This document shows positions 48,060 to 59,024 of a DNA stretch of 64,000 nt, piece after piece. The stretch is taken from the NCBI RefSeq assembly GCF_003265155.1, contig NZ_QKVO01000001.1, positions 62,001-126,000 on the forward strand. Reading direction: 5' to 3'. Below the pieces are notes generated by a model. It worked only from the letters and a program-made list of their open reading frames with translations. It had not been told where the DNA came from and made no database searches. Position 1 is the stretch's first letter. The number at the start of each line of letters is the position of its first letter. Both the position numbers and the translations under genes were made by a program. The DNA is from Mycoplasma wenyonii (lineage in GTDB: Bacteria; Bacillota_I; Bacilli_A; Mycoplasmatales; Mycoplasmoidaceae).

Positions 48060-48640
48060 TCACTAATAATGGAGTTCAAATCAACAAATTCATTTTTTCT
48101 CAGTTTCACTATCTCCAAGGTTTTTCGAATATCTTTTCACTTGTACCCAATTTCAGTTAGTGATGAAATAATTTGGTTTTCATCTCAAATTCCATTTGAA
48201 GATGAGTCAATCATTGGCAGACTTAAAAGACTTTGTTTAATAGATTTGGAATTTCTTAAAGTGGCAATAAATAGATTAGCAAGTTTTAAATTGAATCCTT
48301 TGAGAGAGGCAAGTTGGATTCCATCTTCTTGCTCTGCCAGAGTTAGAATGCTGTGCCAGTTATTAGTCAAGATTTTCTGAGCTGTCTTAGAACCAATTCC
48401 TTTAATTGACAATAGAAATCTAAAGATCTCGTAATCCTGTCTAGTTAAGAAACCAAATAATTGAGTAGTTAATTGTCCTGTAGGTTCTAACCTAGATTCC
48501 TGAAAGATATAGATTAATTGCTCTTCTCCCTGTTTAAGAGATGAAGAATTTAAAAAATGAACTTTATATCCCTTACTCTGAGCCTCAACAATGATATAGT
48601 CCTTTTGTAATTCAACTATCCTACCTCTAAGATAGTACAT
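48023..48640 (-). CDS. ruvA: Holliday junction DNA helicase subunit RuvA
   Basis: 205 aa; binds four-way junctions and targets RuvB. MYYLRGRIVELQKDYIIVEA starts the OB domain; helix-hairpin-helix segments are LLSIKGIGSKTAQKIL and LASLKGFNLKLANLFI. The C-terminal domain is less conserved. Starts at ATG 48640 and is operonic with ruvB. Confidence 0.93.
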
Positions 48641-48682
48641 CTCATTTCCTTAATTAATCGTTCCAAGAAAAAAGGCATAAAT

Positions 48683-50581
48683 TTAACTTTTTTCTAGTTC
48701 CAAAAGTCTATTGAAAATATTTGAACTTTTATGCTTTAACTCTTCTCTGTCAGTTTCTATTTTTTTAAGTCAATCTAATTTAATTGGCCATTCAGTTAGG
48801 CTGTCAGTTTGTAGATATTTTTCAGATTTTTCTAAAAGGGAATGAATTAAGGAATAGTAAAGCTCAAAGAAGTCTCATAGCTTACTAAAAGAGCTTTGTT
48901 GAGATTTAGAACTTTTAGTTGAAGTATCTTCACACTCTGTAGTTGATAGATTGTCTTGTAACTGGTTTAAAAAAAGTCTTTCTTCAGGAAGAAGTATTCA
49001 TTGAAATAATTCTGAATAGTCTTCTAAAGATTGTGATTTTCAATCAGTCAGTTTCTTTTGAATTATCTCTTGATTGCTTTTGGACTTAAGTACATTGGAT
49101 CAAAGGGCCAAAATAGAAGAGAAGTTAGAGATAATATTTTTGGGTTGCTCTTGTTGCCTCCTAGAAAGTTCCATTCTCTTCGGGACTTCCCTCTTATTTG
49201 GAGAGAGAAAATATAGATTTATGGCTTCTAAATAGCTGTTTTGTTTGGCGGAAATAACTTCTTTTTCTTTCTTAGATAACTCAATTAATTCATATAGCTT
49301 GAAGATTGCATTTAGAGAGTCGATGGTAAATTGCGCTTCTAAATTGGGTTGGAGTCTAAAAGAATAGTTAGGTTCACCAATAAATAAAGCAATCAGTAAT
49401 GTATTAACTATCTGGTTTAAGGAAAGTAATTCTGTTTCGGGAGAAGAGTTGTTTATGTATTTTTTTCAACTGCATTTAATTCAATCCACAAAGTAAATGG
49501 GCTCTGTAAGTTCTATAGCTGGATTGGAACAATATAGTTCTGAAAAGTCTTTAGCCCCCTTGAAGTCTAGGTTTAAAGAATAGGGCTCAATACCTACTTT
49601 TAATAGCTGTTGAATTATCTTCATGGCTGCACTAATTCCTGATTTGTCAGTATCTAGAACTAAGACTATTTTTTTTACTTCTTGTTTCTTTAATAAGTCC
49701 AATGTATCTGCAGAGAGTTCTCTTCCCATAAGAGCTAAAGCTTTGTAATGTGGCTTTAAGAGCGATAATGCAAATAAGTCAAAAAATCCTTCAAATAAAT
49801 AAATAGGTTCTCTAGAAACATTTGTTAATGCAGGCAAGTTGTATAGTAAATGAACTTTTTTAAATAAGAGAGTTTCTTTTGAGTGCAAATATTTAATTTC
49901 ACTTTTTGAAGTTGGAAGTGCTCTAGAACTAAATCCAATTAACTCTCCAAGAATAGAAAAGATAGGTATAGTTATTCTCTCTTGAAACAAAGCAATTAAG
50001 GTATCTTTGTTTTTTCTGGATTCTGGGGAGAATATTCCTGTTTTTAGAAGAAATTCTGGTTCAATAAATTGATATTCCTCAGAGGATTTTTTAATCTTCT
50101 CTAAAGCTTGCAAAAGCACTTGACCTTTTGGCGCATAGCCTATTTTTGCTTGCTTAATTAGGTTTAAAGTAAGTCTTCTCTCTTGAGTTAAGTAGTCTAA
50201 AGCTGGTTTTCCCTCAGCAGAAAATAGATGCTTTACAAAGAATTCAGAGACAAAATTATTGAATTTAATTAGCTTTTGCTTGAATTGATATTCTCGAGAA
50301 GTTCTTGCATCAAAGACATTTTCGATAGGTAATTTAAGTAGCTTGTGGGCATGGATGAGAGCGTCTTGAGAGTTCATCTTGTCTTTTCTCATAATGAATG
50401 AGACTGCATCTCCTGAAATTCCACAAGAAAAACATTTGAATATATTTTTTTCTTCAGAGATTGAAAGAGAAGGTTTGTTGTCTTCGTGAAAGGGACATAA
50501 AGCTCAATAATTTCTTCCTCTTTTTTCTAGAGTTAAGTAACTACCTATAACTTCTTTTATGTTTAGTTTGTTTCGTTCCAC
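48683..50581 (-). CDS. dnaG: DNA primase DnaG
   Basis: 632 aa; makes RNA primers. The CHC2 zinc finger is CPFHEDNKPSLSISEEKN with FKCFSCGISGDAVSFI; the Toprim core includes IYLFEGFFDLFAL and IVLVLDTDKSGI. The C-terminal 250 residues are charged, low in complexity and lineage-specific. Start is GTG 50581; a stop lies just upstream in frame. It follows glyS by 6 bases. Confidence 0.93.
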
Positions 50582-50587
50582 ACCAAG

Positions 50588-51871
50588 CTATTGATTAGCC
50601 TCTACAAGATCTTCCATTTTCAGACACTTTAAGACATAACCTTTTAACTTTGTCAAACCAATTCTTACTTGAATTCCTGAGTCTCTGTCTCTAATAGTGA
50701 AGGAAAAATCCTCACTATGAAAGGAGCCACTATCATAGTCTACTGTTAGACAATAAGGTGTTCCTATTTGATCTTGTGCCTTGTATCTTTTTCCTATTGA
50801 TCCCCCTTTAGATAAGGTAGTGAAGATTGGAAATTTTTGCAATCATTGGTAAAGTCTGAAAGCTCCCGCTTCCTGTTCGGACCCCAAAGGCAAGACAGCA
50901 AATTTATAGGGAGCTAGGTGAAGGGGCAAGCATAAAACCTCTCAAGATCTATTACTTCTAGTTTGTAGGAACTCAGTAATAGTTGCCAACATCAATCTAT
51001 TCAATCCAACTGAATGTTCTACTATATGAGGGACTAAAGTAGTTTGATTATTGTTAGCCTGCAGATGAAGTTTTACTTTCGAATGATCTTGATGGGACAC
51101 AAGATCAAAGTCTCCTCTGTTAGCTATACCTCAAAGCTCTTCTTCTCCGAACTCAAATTTGTAGTAAAGGTCAATGTTTTTCTTGGAATAGTGAGGAAGT
51201 TCTTCTCCTTCTATTTCCTTGAAAGAAAAAGAATCAGGAGAGAATCCCAACTTATAAATTAAGAAGAAAGAAATTTGTTCTTTTTGGGACTTTAGAGTTT
51301 TAGTAGTCTCTTCCGGATAGGTAAATTCTTCTAGTTCCAGTTGTTCAAATTCTTTAGTTCTGAATATTGTTCTACCAGTTGTTACCTCATTTCTAAAGGC
51401 TTTACCCATTTGAGCAACTCTAAAAGGAAACTTGAGTTTAGAGTCCAAGGAAATTAACTTACTGTTAACAAAGATAGTTTGGGCTGTTTCAGGCCTTAGA
51501 TAGTAACTTTCTACTCTAAATATTTGGTTGAAACTCTTAGGTTCTGTTAAGTTAGTTGAAGAGCAAGATTTGCATTTTTCAACAATATCTTCAAATCTAG
51601 TATTGCAATCTTTGCACTCCACTAATTGTCTTTCAAAATGTTTGATGTGTCCAGTAGCTTCTCAAATTTCTCTGTTAGTTAATAGATTCCCTTCATAGAG
51701 TATTGTGTTTTCTTTGCCACAGATAAAGTGTTCTATTCAACATTTCTTTAAGTTCTCCTTAAGTAATACACCTAAATGACCATAGTCTCAGCTATTTTCC
51801 ATCCCTCCATAAATAGAGCTGGAAGGATATATAAATCTATTCTCTAGTAAGAACTTTTCTATTCTGCTCAA
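50588..51871 (-). CDS. glyS: Glycyl-tRNA synthetase (alpha2 type)
   Basis: 427 aa class II synthetase of the single-chain dimeric type. IYPSSSIYGGMENSWDYGHL, zinc-type Cys pairs in MECKDCNTRFEDI and KCKSCSSTN, YYLRPETAQTIFVN, FRVAQMGKAFRNEV, EFEQLELEEF and the anticodon-binding end. The best start is TTG 51871. Many TGA Trp codons. Confidence 0.94.
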
Positions 51872-51916
51872 TAAAGTTATCTATCTCTATTTATTAGTTA
51901 ATTAAGTGAAGTGAAC

Positions 51917-52960
51917 TTAATAGACTAAATTCGGATGTAAATTCGAACACAATTTAACAACTTTTTTCTTCTTCGGTAAAGGTAATTTATTTTTAATAGT
52001 TGTGAATTGTAGCTTCCTATTTAGCTTAAATATCTTTCAAATAATTAGAGAAGAAAAGACCACAGAAGGGATTAAAAAGAAGTTTCTCATAATAAAGAAT
52101 TGTTCGAAAGGTAGAGTAGAGATTTTGATGTCAAATAGAGGAAGAGTAATTATGTCTACCAAAACATAAGCAATAAAGTTCAAGATTGTTAGTCTAATAA
52201 TCACATTTCATTTATCTGCTTTCTCAACTATCTTAGGAGAGATTCTTTTATTAGAAAGAAGTAGACATGCCCCTAAAGCAATGAGTAAAATTCCTCCAAT
52301 GCCTGCTAAAAAGGAAGGGAAGAATCAACTAGGAAAGGTTAATGTTTGGGAAAAGATATTCAAAGAGACTTTGCCTTGATCACCTTTCTTTTCTGCCATC
52401 AATGCAGACTCATTAAAGAAGTAATAGGCTATTGCAGTAATTCCCAGCAAGGCAGTAACACAAAAGGCGTTTTGTCAGCTTTTTAGCTTATTTTTAGCGG
52501 AGTCACTATCTCCAAACATATAGATAAAGCCACCTAAGAAACCATTAAAGATAGCAGCTAGTAAATATCCATAGTTAAACACTGAGGAAGTTAGAACCAC
52601 AGTTAATAAGTCTGTTAGTAGTCCAATCAACATACCTATTACAGGACCATATAAGCTCCCTCCAATCTTTATCAGAATAGTCTCAATTAATAATCTGCTA
52701 CCTGGATATATTTGAAAAACTATTCCTAATAAGTTATGGGTTAAGAATGTAATGGTGAAGATTACTGCAGTGTTTGTTGCAATAATCATTGCAATGCTCG
52801 AGATCACATTGATATTCAGGCTCGGAAACATTAAGAAGTTTTGCTGTAGCCAAAACCTAAAGAAGACCTTTTTTAGGAATAACAGAATAATGAATACTGC
52901 AAGAGTAATTCCTGCATAAAACAGAATATCCCCACCATCCATATGGCCTACGCCGGCCAT
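51917..52960 (-). CDS. ECF-transporter S-component-like membrane protein
   Basis: 347 aa, six or more hydrophobic segments. LYGPVIGMLIGLLTDLL followed by NYGYLLAAIFNGFLGGFIY is the typical substrate-binding S-component layout (as in folate, riboflavin or other vitamin ECF systems). There is an additional loop and membrane region, then a lysine-rich cytosolic tail. The energising EcfA/EcfT genes are not in the window and the substrate is unknown. Starts at ATG 52960, 6 bases after trxA. Confidence 0.75.
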
Positions 52961-52966
52961 ATTGGA

Positions 52967-53302
52967 TTAGAAGAAGTATTTATCTATTAGAGTCTTAAGA
53001 ATCTCTAATTCAATGAAACCAGTGTGTCTTTCTACAGATCTGGCTCTATCTTTAGAAATAAAGATAAGGGTTGGAATAGAAGTTACCTCATATTGTCTGG
53101 CAACGTCTGGGAATAAAGAGGTATTGATCTTCATAAACTTAATATCTTTGTATTTTTCCTCAAGAGATAGAAGATCTAGTATAGGCATTAATTGTCTGCA
53201 AGGAGGACATCACTCTGCATATAGATCTAAGAGAAGATTGTCAGTTCCCTGTAGTAACTCTTGTAATTCTTCTTTACTAGTTAAGCTTTTAACTTTAGAC
53301 AA
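52967..53302 (-). CDS. trxA: Thioredoxin
   Basis: 111 aa cytosolic thiol reductase. The active site is WCPPC (LDLYAEWCPPCRQLMP; Trp from TGA). The cis-Pro block is VTSIPTLIFISKD. Start is TTG 53302, since a stop lies just upstream in frame. It follows the gene at 53307 by 4 bases. Confidence 0.93.
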
Positions 53303-53306
53303 GGTA

Positions 53307-54059
53307 TTAAGAAATATCCATTTTTAAGGTAGCTAAATCAATTAACTGCTCTTTCTTTAGTTTCTCTGGAATAGGTTGTAATTCATAATCTAGAGTTACT
53401 GGTAACTCAACAATTAAATTAGGAGGAAGAATCTTCTTAAAGCTAGTGTATCTTTCATTATCGAAGAAAGAAGAATCCTTCAAAAATGAGAGATCTAATT
53501 TAACCACTACTTCTTTTAAAACATCGTAATCATAGTTCCTATTTAGATTCTTAAGAATTAATAGTTGTTTGTTTTTTTCTCTTAGGTAGGAGTGGTCTAA
53601 TAAAGTCTTTCTTGCTTGATAAGTCTCTAGTTTGTTGTAGTCAGAAAAGAAAGTTAAACCCTTGAATTTATCTTCGTAACCAAATAGATCTTTATTTGAA
53701 CTAGCTGATTTAACTTTATTTATGTATTTTCTTAAGTTGGATTTAGTATAAGACTCCAACTCTAGTAAGTAATTATGTGTGAGTATATGTCTAGCCTCTG
53801 GAGAAACAAAGAAACATTTTTCTAGAGTAAATAGATCCTTGTCTGAGTTGTAATTGAACTTATAGTAGATAGTTAGATCTTGGGGGCTTGCAACAAAACC
53901 TGTGTAATTACACAAGTGAACATGGTACTCTGTGTATTCTTTTAAAGCGGACTTAAGAGAAAGGTTAAATTCATTGTATATTTGCCCAAAGAAGTCATCT
54001 ACACTCTCCTGTATAAAGGAGAATGGATCGGGCAAAAGGGTTTGTTTTGCTGACCCCAT
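53307..54059 (-). CDS. Unknown cytosolic protein, 250 aa
   Basis: Frame with ATG 54059 and no in-frame TGA. Soluble, charged, with NEFNLSLKSALKEYTEY and TFFSDYNKLETYQARK. It heads a minus-strand unit running to trxA, the ECF-like gene, glyS and dnaG. No family recognised. Confidence 0.72.
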   Translation of the reverse strand: MGSAKQTLLPDPFSFIQESVDDFFGQIYNEFNLSLKSALKEYTEYHVHLCNYTGFVASPQDLTIYYKFNYNSDKDLFTLEKCFFVSPEARHILTHNYLLELESYTKSNLRKYINKVKSASSNKDLFGYEDKFKGLTFFSDYNKLETYQARKTLLDHSYLREKNKQLLILKNLNRNYDYDVLKEVVVKLDLSFLKDSSFFDNERYTSFKKILPPNLIVELPVTLDYELQPIPEKLKKEQLIDLATLKMDIS

Positions 54060-54070
54060 TAATTAGTTGT

Positions 54071-54147
54071 GCACCTATAGCTTAATTGGATAAAGCACTT
54101 GACTTCGGATCAAGAGAGTATGGGTTCAAGTCCTATTGGGTGTGCCA
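54071..54147 (+). tRNA. tRNA-Arg(UCG)
   Basis: Acceptor GCACCTA/TGGGTGT with wobble pairs, anticodon stem CTTGA/TCAAG, anticodon TCG, CCA encoded. A lone plus-strand tRNA between minus-strand genes. Confidence 0.9.
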
Positions 54148-54163
54148 GTTTAAGTTAACTAAT

Positions 54164-54655
54164 TTAGAGTTTAGAGCTGTACTTAAGTTTTGCTTTTTTA
54201 ATTAATTCAAGGGCTTCAGATAAAGGAATTAATTTCCCAAGCTTAACTTCCTTATTTTCTAATTTCTTATATTCTTCAAAGAAATTTCTAAGTTCAGAGA
54301 GTCAGAAATCAGGGAGATCAGAGATTGAGTTGATGTGAGAGAGTCTAGGGTCTTTATCCATAATCGCAATTATTTTTAGGTCTTCTTCTCCCGAGTCAAT
54401 CATCTCTAGAGCCCCTAAAACTCTTGCATCAGCATAAGTACCTGGAGTTAAAGAGAAGTTAGAGATCAAAAGAACATCTAGAGGATCATTGTCTTCAGAT
54501 AGAGTATCTAATATGAAACCATAGTTGTGAGGATAAACAATAGAACCAAACAAAACTCTATCTAGCTTTAACTTATTGTTTGTTAGCTCATATTTAATGT
54601 TTGAGTGCTTTGAGATTTCAATAAAACATTCAACTATATTGTTTTGGGAACTCAA
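54164..54655 (-). CDS. ppa: Inorganic pyrophosphatase (soluble, family I)
   Basis: 163 aa, hydrolyses pyrophosphate. KYELTNNKLKLDRVLFGSIV, YPHNYGFILDTLSEDNDPLD (with the metal Asp residues), GEEDLKIIAIMDKDPR. Starts at ATG 54655; one TGA Trp near 54300. Confidence 0.95.
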
Positions 54656-54720
54656 TGTAATCTACTTTTCTAACCTGATTTTAAGTAGGAAACTAGGAAT
54701 TGTAAATAATTAATTGTTTG

Positions 54721-55622
54721 TTATTTACTTAGACTTTCTGGACAAGGAGTTTTGGTCTTTCAGGCATTTTCAAAGCCACTATCTTTTTCTAGAATTAGGC
54801 AGATCTTTTCAGTTGGTTGTGTTTTTGGGCTAGACAAATAACTACTTAAATAGGATTTGGTCACCTTGAACTTAGAGCATTGAGTAGCTCTTCAACCACA
54901 TCTTGTTGAATAGAAATTGTGTAGTCTTTGATATATTGGATCAAACTTTTTATTGTTATCTTTTCAAGGTAATTCAAATTGCGCCTCGAAAGTAGTGATT
55001 TGGTTTTTAGAGTCTATAAAGAAAGGTTTTCAGTATTTACCAGTTCAGAAGGAATCTCATCAGTGGTATCAGCGGTAAAAGTATTCATATCCAAATCAGT
55101 TTCATAGTAATTTGGGTTTTTCATTATCCATTCACAAACCAGAGATTTCTTTAAGAGTATGTTGAGAAGAGTCATAAAGGTATCACTTCATTGTTCCTCA
55201 TTTATTGTTCATTGATAAATGTTCTTTTGAGTCTTGACAAACAAGAACTTTTTGATTGGAATCTTTACTGGTTAAAACAATGTCACAATGTCTGATAGTT
55301 TCTTGTGAAGTTTCTGTAGTGACTGTAACGGTAGAGTGACTAGATGCACTTTGACTTCCATGAGCCTGAGTACCTGAACTATGAGCGCTACCTAGTTGTT
55401 GACCATTTGAATGACCTTGACTTACTGAACTACCTGTATGTGTATGTTGTGTCCCCTCTGCCCCTAAACTAGAACTTTCCCCTTCTTCCTCTCCTAATAA
55501 AGCTAAATCTTGATTGCTATTTGCGGGGGGGGCATTGAGCCTGCAATGAATCCACCAACTCCCATTGCTCCCGCAACCAAACCACCAACAGCCACCTTTT
55601 GAACAAAACCAATTAAAGACAT
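54721..55622 (-). CDS. Phase-variable exported/surface protein, out of frame
   Basis: Starts ATG 55622 with MSLIGFVQKVAVGGLVAGAM, a Gly/Val-rich hydrophobic anchor. After an 8-C coding-strand tract (55525-55532) the frame as written stops at TAG 55503 (39 aa). One extra C opens a frame of exactly 301 codons: an acidic, Ser/His/Gly/Gln-rich linker (about residues 35-85), then a Trp/Tyr-rich domain with a few cysteines, ending TAA 54721. The opened frame uses more than ten TGA codons as Trp, supporting that it is real. No family recognised. Confidence 0.75.
55525..55532 (-). repeat. 8-C (coding strand) tract switching the surface gene off
   Basis: Eight G on the plus strand, encoding Pro-Pro-Pro just after the membrane anchor. 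Nine (or six) bases would restore the 300-aa frame. Confidence 0.88.
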
Positions 55623-55732
55623 AAGTCAGTAAGGCTTAAATTAGCCTTTCAGTAAAGAAGATTTTATTGACAAATAACTTGAGTTACTGTTTTTAGCTCT
55701 TAAATTTAAATAATTGATTTATAGAGATTAGT

Positions 55733-56650
55733 ATGAGCTGAATAGCAAAGCTTTTTTATGAAAAATTTAAGGCTTTGTTTATTGTAGGGTCTAGTATTGT
55801 CGGGGGAGGAGTAATTGCTGTTCCTAAAGTTATTGCAGGAAATAATTTTGAAGAGTATCTATTTAGAGAATTTAATCCTGTGCCTGCCAAGTATGACTTT
55901 AGTGGCGCATCACCTGTCAAGGTAAGTGATGAAGGTAATGGTCAATATAACAAAGATCAATCTAAGTTCTCTAATTTCCAAGAAGTAAAAGTTTCTAATG
56001 CACAGTTAATTAAGGGGACTAAGTCTTATAACAATGGAAACTATGTAATTTACTTTGGTTCAGAGGCCTGCCCTAACTGTAATAACTTCTTGTATAGTGA
56101 AAACACTTCACCAAAGACATGAGTAGGAACAGACCAACAAAACCTTTATAGTAATGGAACTTTCTTTGAGACCTATTCTTTAGCTAAACATAACAATGAT
56201 GCCAATCCTACAAAACTAAAAGATATTAAGTTTGTTTTCTTTAGCGATGAAGTTCCTTCAATGGAAAACAGAAATAATGATGATTTGTATACCATTCCCT
56301 GAAATAAATGAGATTCAACTTTAACTAGCAGAGGTAAGGTTGAAGGAGACTATATTAGATATGACAGTTCAGCTGTCAAGTTCAGAAAGATACAGTCCCT
56401 ATTGTTCTATTATTTTGGTGAAAAAGCTAGTGGAATTCCAACCATCATCATCTACAGAGATGGTATTCCATTTGTTTATGGAAAAGACAAATTGGAAACA
56501 ATAGAGAAAGAGAAGCAAAAGACTGGAGAACAAATTAGCTCCTTGCAAGAGGCTGAAGCAGAATCTTCTGGAAGAGCTGTGATACTTAGATATGACTTAA
56601 TCAAGCACTTGAGATATATCTTTGATGGAGAAGTAACTTGATGACTATAG
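55733..56650 (+). CDS. Membrane-anchored thioredoxin-like protein (CPNC)
   Basis: 305 aa from ATG 55733. One hydrophobic N-terminal anchor (FIVGSSIVGGGVIAVPKVIA), then an outer domain with YVIYFGSEACPNCNNFLY, a thioredoxin-type CxxC, and later SGIPTIIIYRDG with the cis-Pro typical of the fold. That suggests a thiol-disulfide oxidoreductase outside the membrane. A long insert lies between the two motifs. Reading TGA as Trp joins three parts. Confidence 0.7.
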
Positions 56651-56714
56651 TTTTTATTCCTTTTTCTAGAGAACTGTTAATTAATTTAGAAAGAAAGTTA
56701 GGCTGGGTTAGAGG

Positions 56715-57113
56715 ATGCAAAAACTATCTACTCTAGAAAAGAAAGAAATATTAGCTGGATTCGCAAAAAGTACCAAAACACAAGTTGTTAAGCCAAAAGC
56801 AGTTAGTCAAAGAGTACCTTCACAACTTGATTCCAAACTTTATTGATTGATAAATAATGTAGCATTAATAGCTTTAACTACTGTGCCATGATTAATTACA
56901 TTTGGTGAAGGGATTTATTCACTTGTAGCTAAAAAACCAAACAGTTACTCTAATTATTCAGGAGAAGGAAGATCTTATGGAGGGGGCTTTGGCTCTATGG
57001 ATGCAAGAAGAAGTTATTATGCTTATGCTTCTGAAGCCTTTAGACCTACAATGAGATTCTCTCCGATGCCTTACAGTAATGGAATTACTTTTGGAATGCC
57101 TTGACTGAACTAA
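56715..57113 (+). CDS. Small membrane protein with C39/GA-type leader-like N-terminus
   Basis: 132 aa. The N-terminus MQKLSTLEKKEILAGFAK fits the leader pattern cut by C39 exporters: Leu at -12, Ser at -11, Glu at -8, Ile at -4, Ala at -2 and Gly at -1 relative to a site after LAG. A membrane-like segment (NNVALIALTTVPWLITFG) and a Gly/Ser/Tyr-rich tail follow. The next gene starts at the very next base and has the same N-terminal pattern. The leader call is an inference. Confidence 0.62.
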
Positions 57114-57398
57114 ATGATTAAGTTAACTGATCTAGAGAAAAAAGAGACTCAAGCGGGGGTTGCCAGAACAGCTACTAAGATAGCTTTTAAGTTTTTTGAG
57201 GCGGCCACAGGAGTTGTTACTTTCACCAGCTTGTCTAGCTTAATATTGGATGTAGTTATTAAATATTTTGGAGGAACTAAAAAAATGCCTCCAGTCCCAG
57301 CTAAATCATCGATTTATTCTTTAGATTCTCCGGCAACACATGAGCAGTGATTAAAAATGCAAGAAGTCCAACGTAAAAAACCAAGTAACTTTTATTAG
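57114..57398 (+). CDS. Small protein with C39/GA-type leader-like N-terminus, paralogue of upstream gene
   Basis: 94 aa. MIKLTDLEKKETQAGVAR aligns with the upstream MQKLSTLEKKEILAGFAK, keeping Leu -12, Glu -8, Ala -2 and Gly -1. The mature part is amphipathic or hydrophobic (FKFFEAATGVVTFTSLSSLI) with a basic end. ATG 57114 follows the previous TAA with no gap, so the two are co-translated. It overlaps the convergent gene at 57395 by 4 bases. Confidence 0.62.
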
Positions 57399-59008
57399 TA
57401 GTTAATTCCTAGTACATTCTCTTCTTCAACCCTAACTTCTCTTATTCTCTTCTTTTCTCTTACGAAGAAACCAACTAAGTGATAGTAATACTTATCTACT
57501 AATAGATTTAGATTAAATCAGAGAAGAGTTAAGGGGGGAATAAAGAATAAGCAAATAACCAATACTAAGAATAGAAAATAAGAGAAAGCAGTTAATAGTT
57601 CTAGTTTTGCAGAAGTTAAGGCTAGAACAAGCATACTAATAAAAGCCAAGAAATAAAACCCATTATCTCTCTTTAGTTCTGCTCTAATTTTTCTTGATTG
57701 AAGTCAGAATTGAGACTTTTTATTTTGTTGTTCGTCAGCAATTAGTTTTGATACCTCTCTTGAATTAACTATTAACTTGACTCAGAAGCTTAATAGAACA
57801 AAGAAGGCAGAAAGAATTATTTCAGGCAGTAATTCAGGAACTTGCATAAATTTTCCTGACAGCAAGAAAAGAAAACCAGTTCCCAAGAATAACAGGGAAG
57901 AGATGATTAAGGAAGAGGCATTAGCAAAACCAAATCTAAATAAGCTATAGCAACTTACAGGGGCGAGAGAGAGAAAGACTAATCCAACAGACTTTTCAAG
58001 AGAAGGCATAACTGAGAAGGAATCAGTATTTTGAATAGTTCATTTAGTATTTCCTATGCCACTAGTTTTTTCACCATTCTTGCCACTTAAAGCTTGAGTA
58101 ATTGTTTCTATATTTAGGTTCTCTGGAAAGAGATAGAAAAGCCAACCATTGGAAACACCAGTATTTTTGCTTTTGAGTGAGTCTGGAATGCTCTTCAGCT
58201 CTTTGTAACTTCCATTAAGGCCTTTTAGTGAGTTACTTAATTGACTCTTTGCACTAGAGTCAACAGACAACAACTTATTATTTTTGAAGAATTGTGGGTA
58301 GTTTAACTCACAATTTGAGAGCCACAGAATTAAACCAATAAAGCCTAGAAGAAAGATAACAGGGGCAAAATCCAAGGAGGCTAATTCTGCTTTCTTCTTT
58401 TTGATCTCTTCTTTAACAGTTGATTGCTTTCCTTCAGCTTGTATCTCTCTTATTAAATGCCAGAGACTATGTGTTTCTCTTTTTTTATCTGCTCAATAAA
58501 GACTATTGGAAACAAGTAAGTATGGTTTTTGTTCCCCCAAATAGCTTAATTTAGGTAGATAGAAATTAGAGAAAAGGAATCAAACAGTCAACATAAACAC
58601 AGAACCTAATCCTAAGACAATTCCCATCTCTTTTAGCTTTGTAGGCAATAAAAAGATAAGTAATGCTGCGGGAATTAACAACATTAAAGCTAGTTCATAT
58701 AGGTAGATATTGTGTTTCTTATTTGCTAGATACATTGCCATTCTTGTTGTGTAGTTATTAGCTTTTAAATACTTCTTCATTCAACTGAATAGATTGAGTG
58801 AATTAGAGAGGGAAAAGAACAATAGAGCTAGAATACCAAACAGAGTTGATTTATTTGGAGTTAGACCAGCAAATAAGAAGATACTGTAGATGGAGCCACA
58901 ACCAACAATCAAGAAGGCACAAGAGAGTAATCCAGGAAGTCTATATTTATAGGCAAAAACTACAAAGAGAAATAGAGCAAAGATAGAAATGGATAGCCAG
59001 CTATCCAT
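57395..59008 (-). CDS. Large multi-pass membrane protein, 537 aa
   Basis: Reading TGA as Trp joins four fragments into one frame from ATG 59008 to TAA 57395. There are about ten or more hydrophobic segments (for example LALMLLIPAALLIFLLP, APVIFLLGFIGLILWL, SLIISSLLFLGTGFLFLLSG). Between them lie polar loops, including an outer or inner loop with SSAKSQLSNSLKGLNGSYKE. It follows the exported protein gene at 59025 by 16 bases. No transporter signature recognised. Confidence 0.68.
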
Positions 59009-59024
59009 TGCCTCTTAGTTCTCT

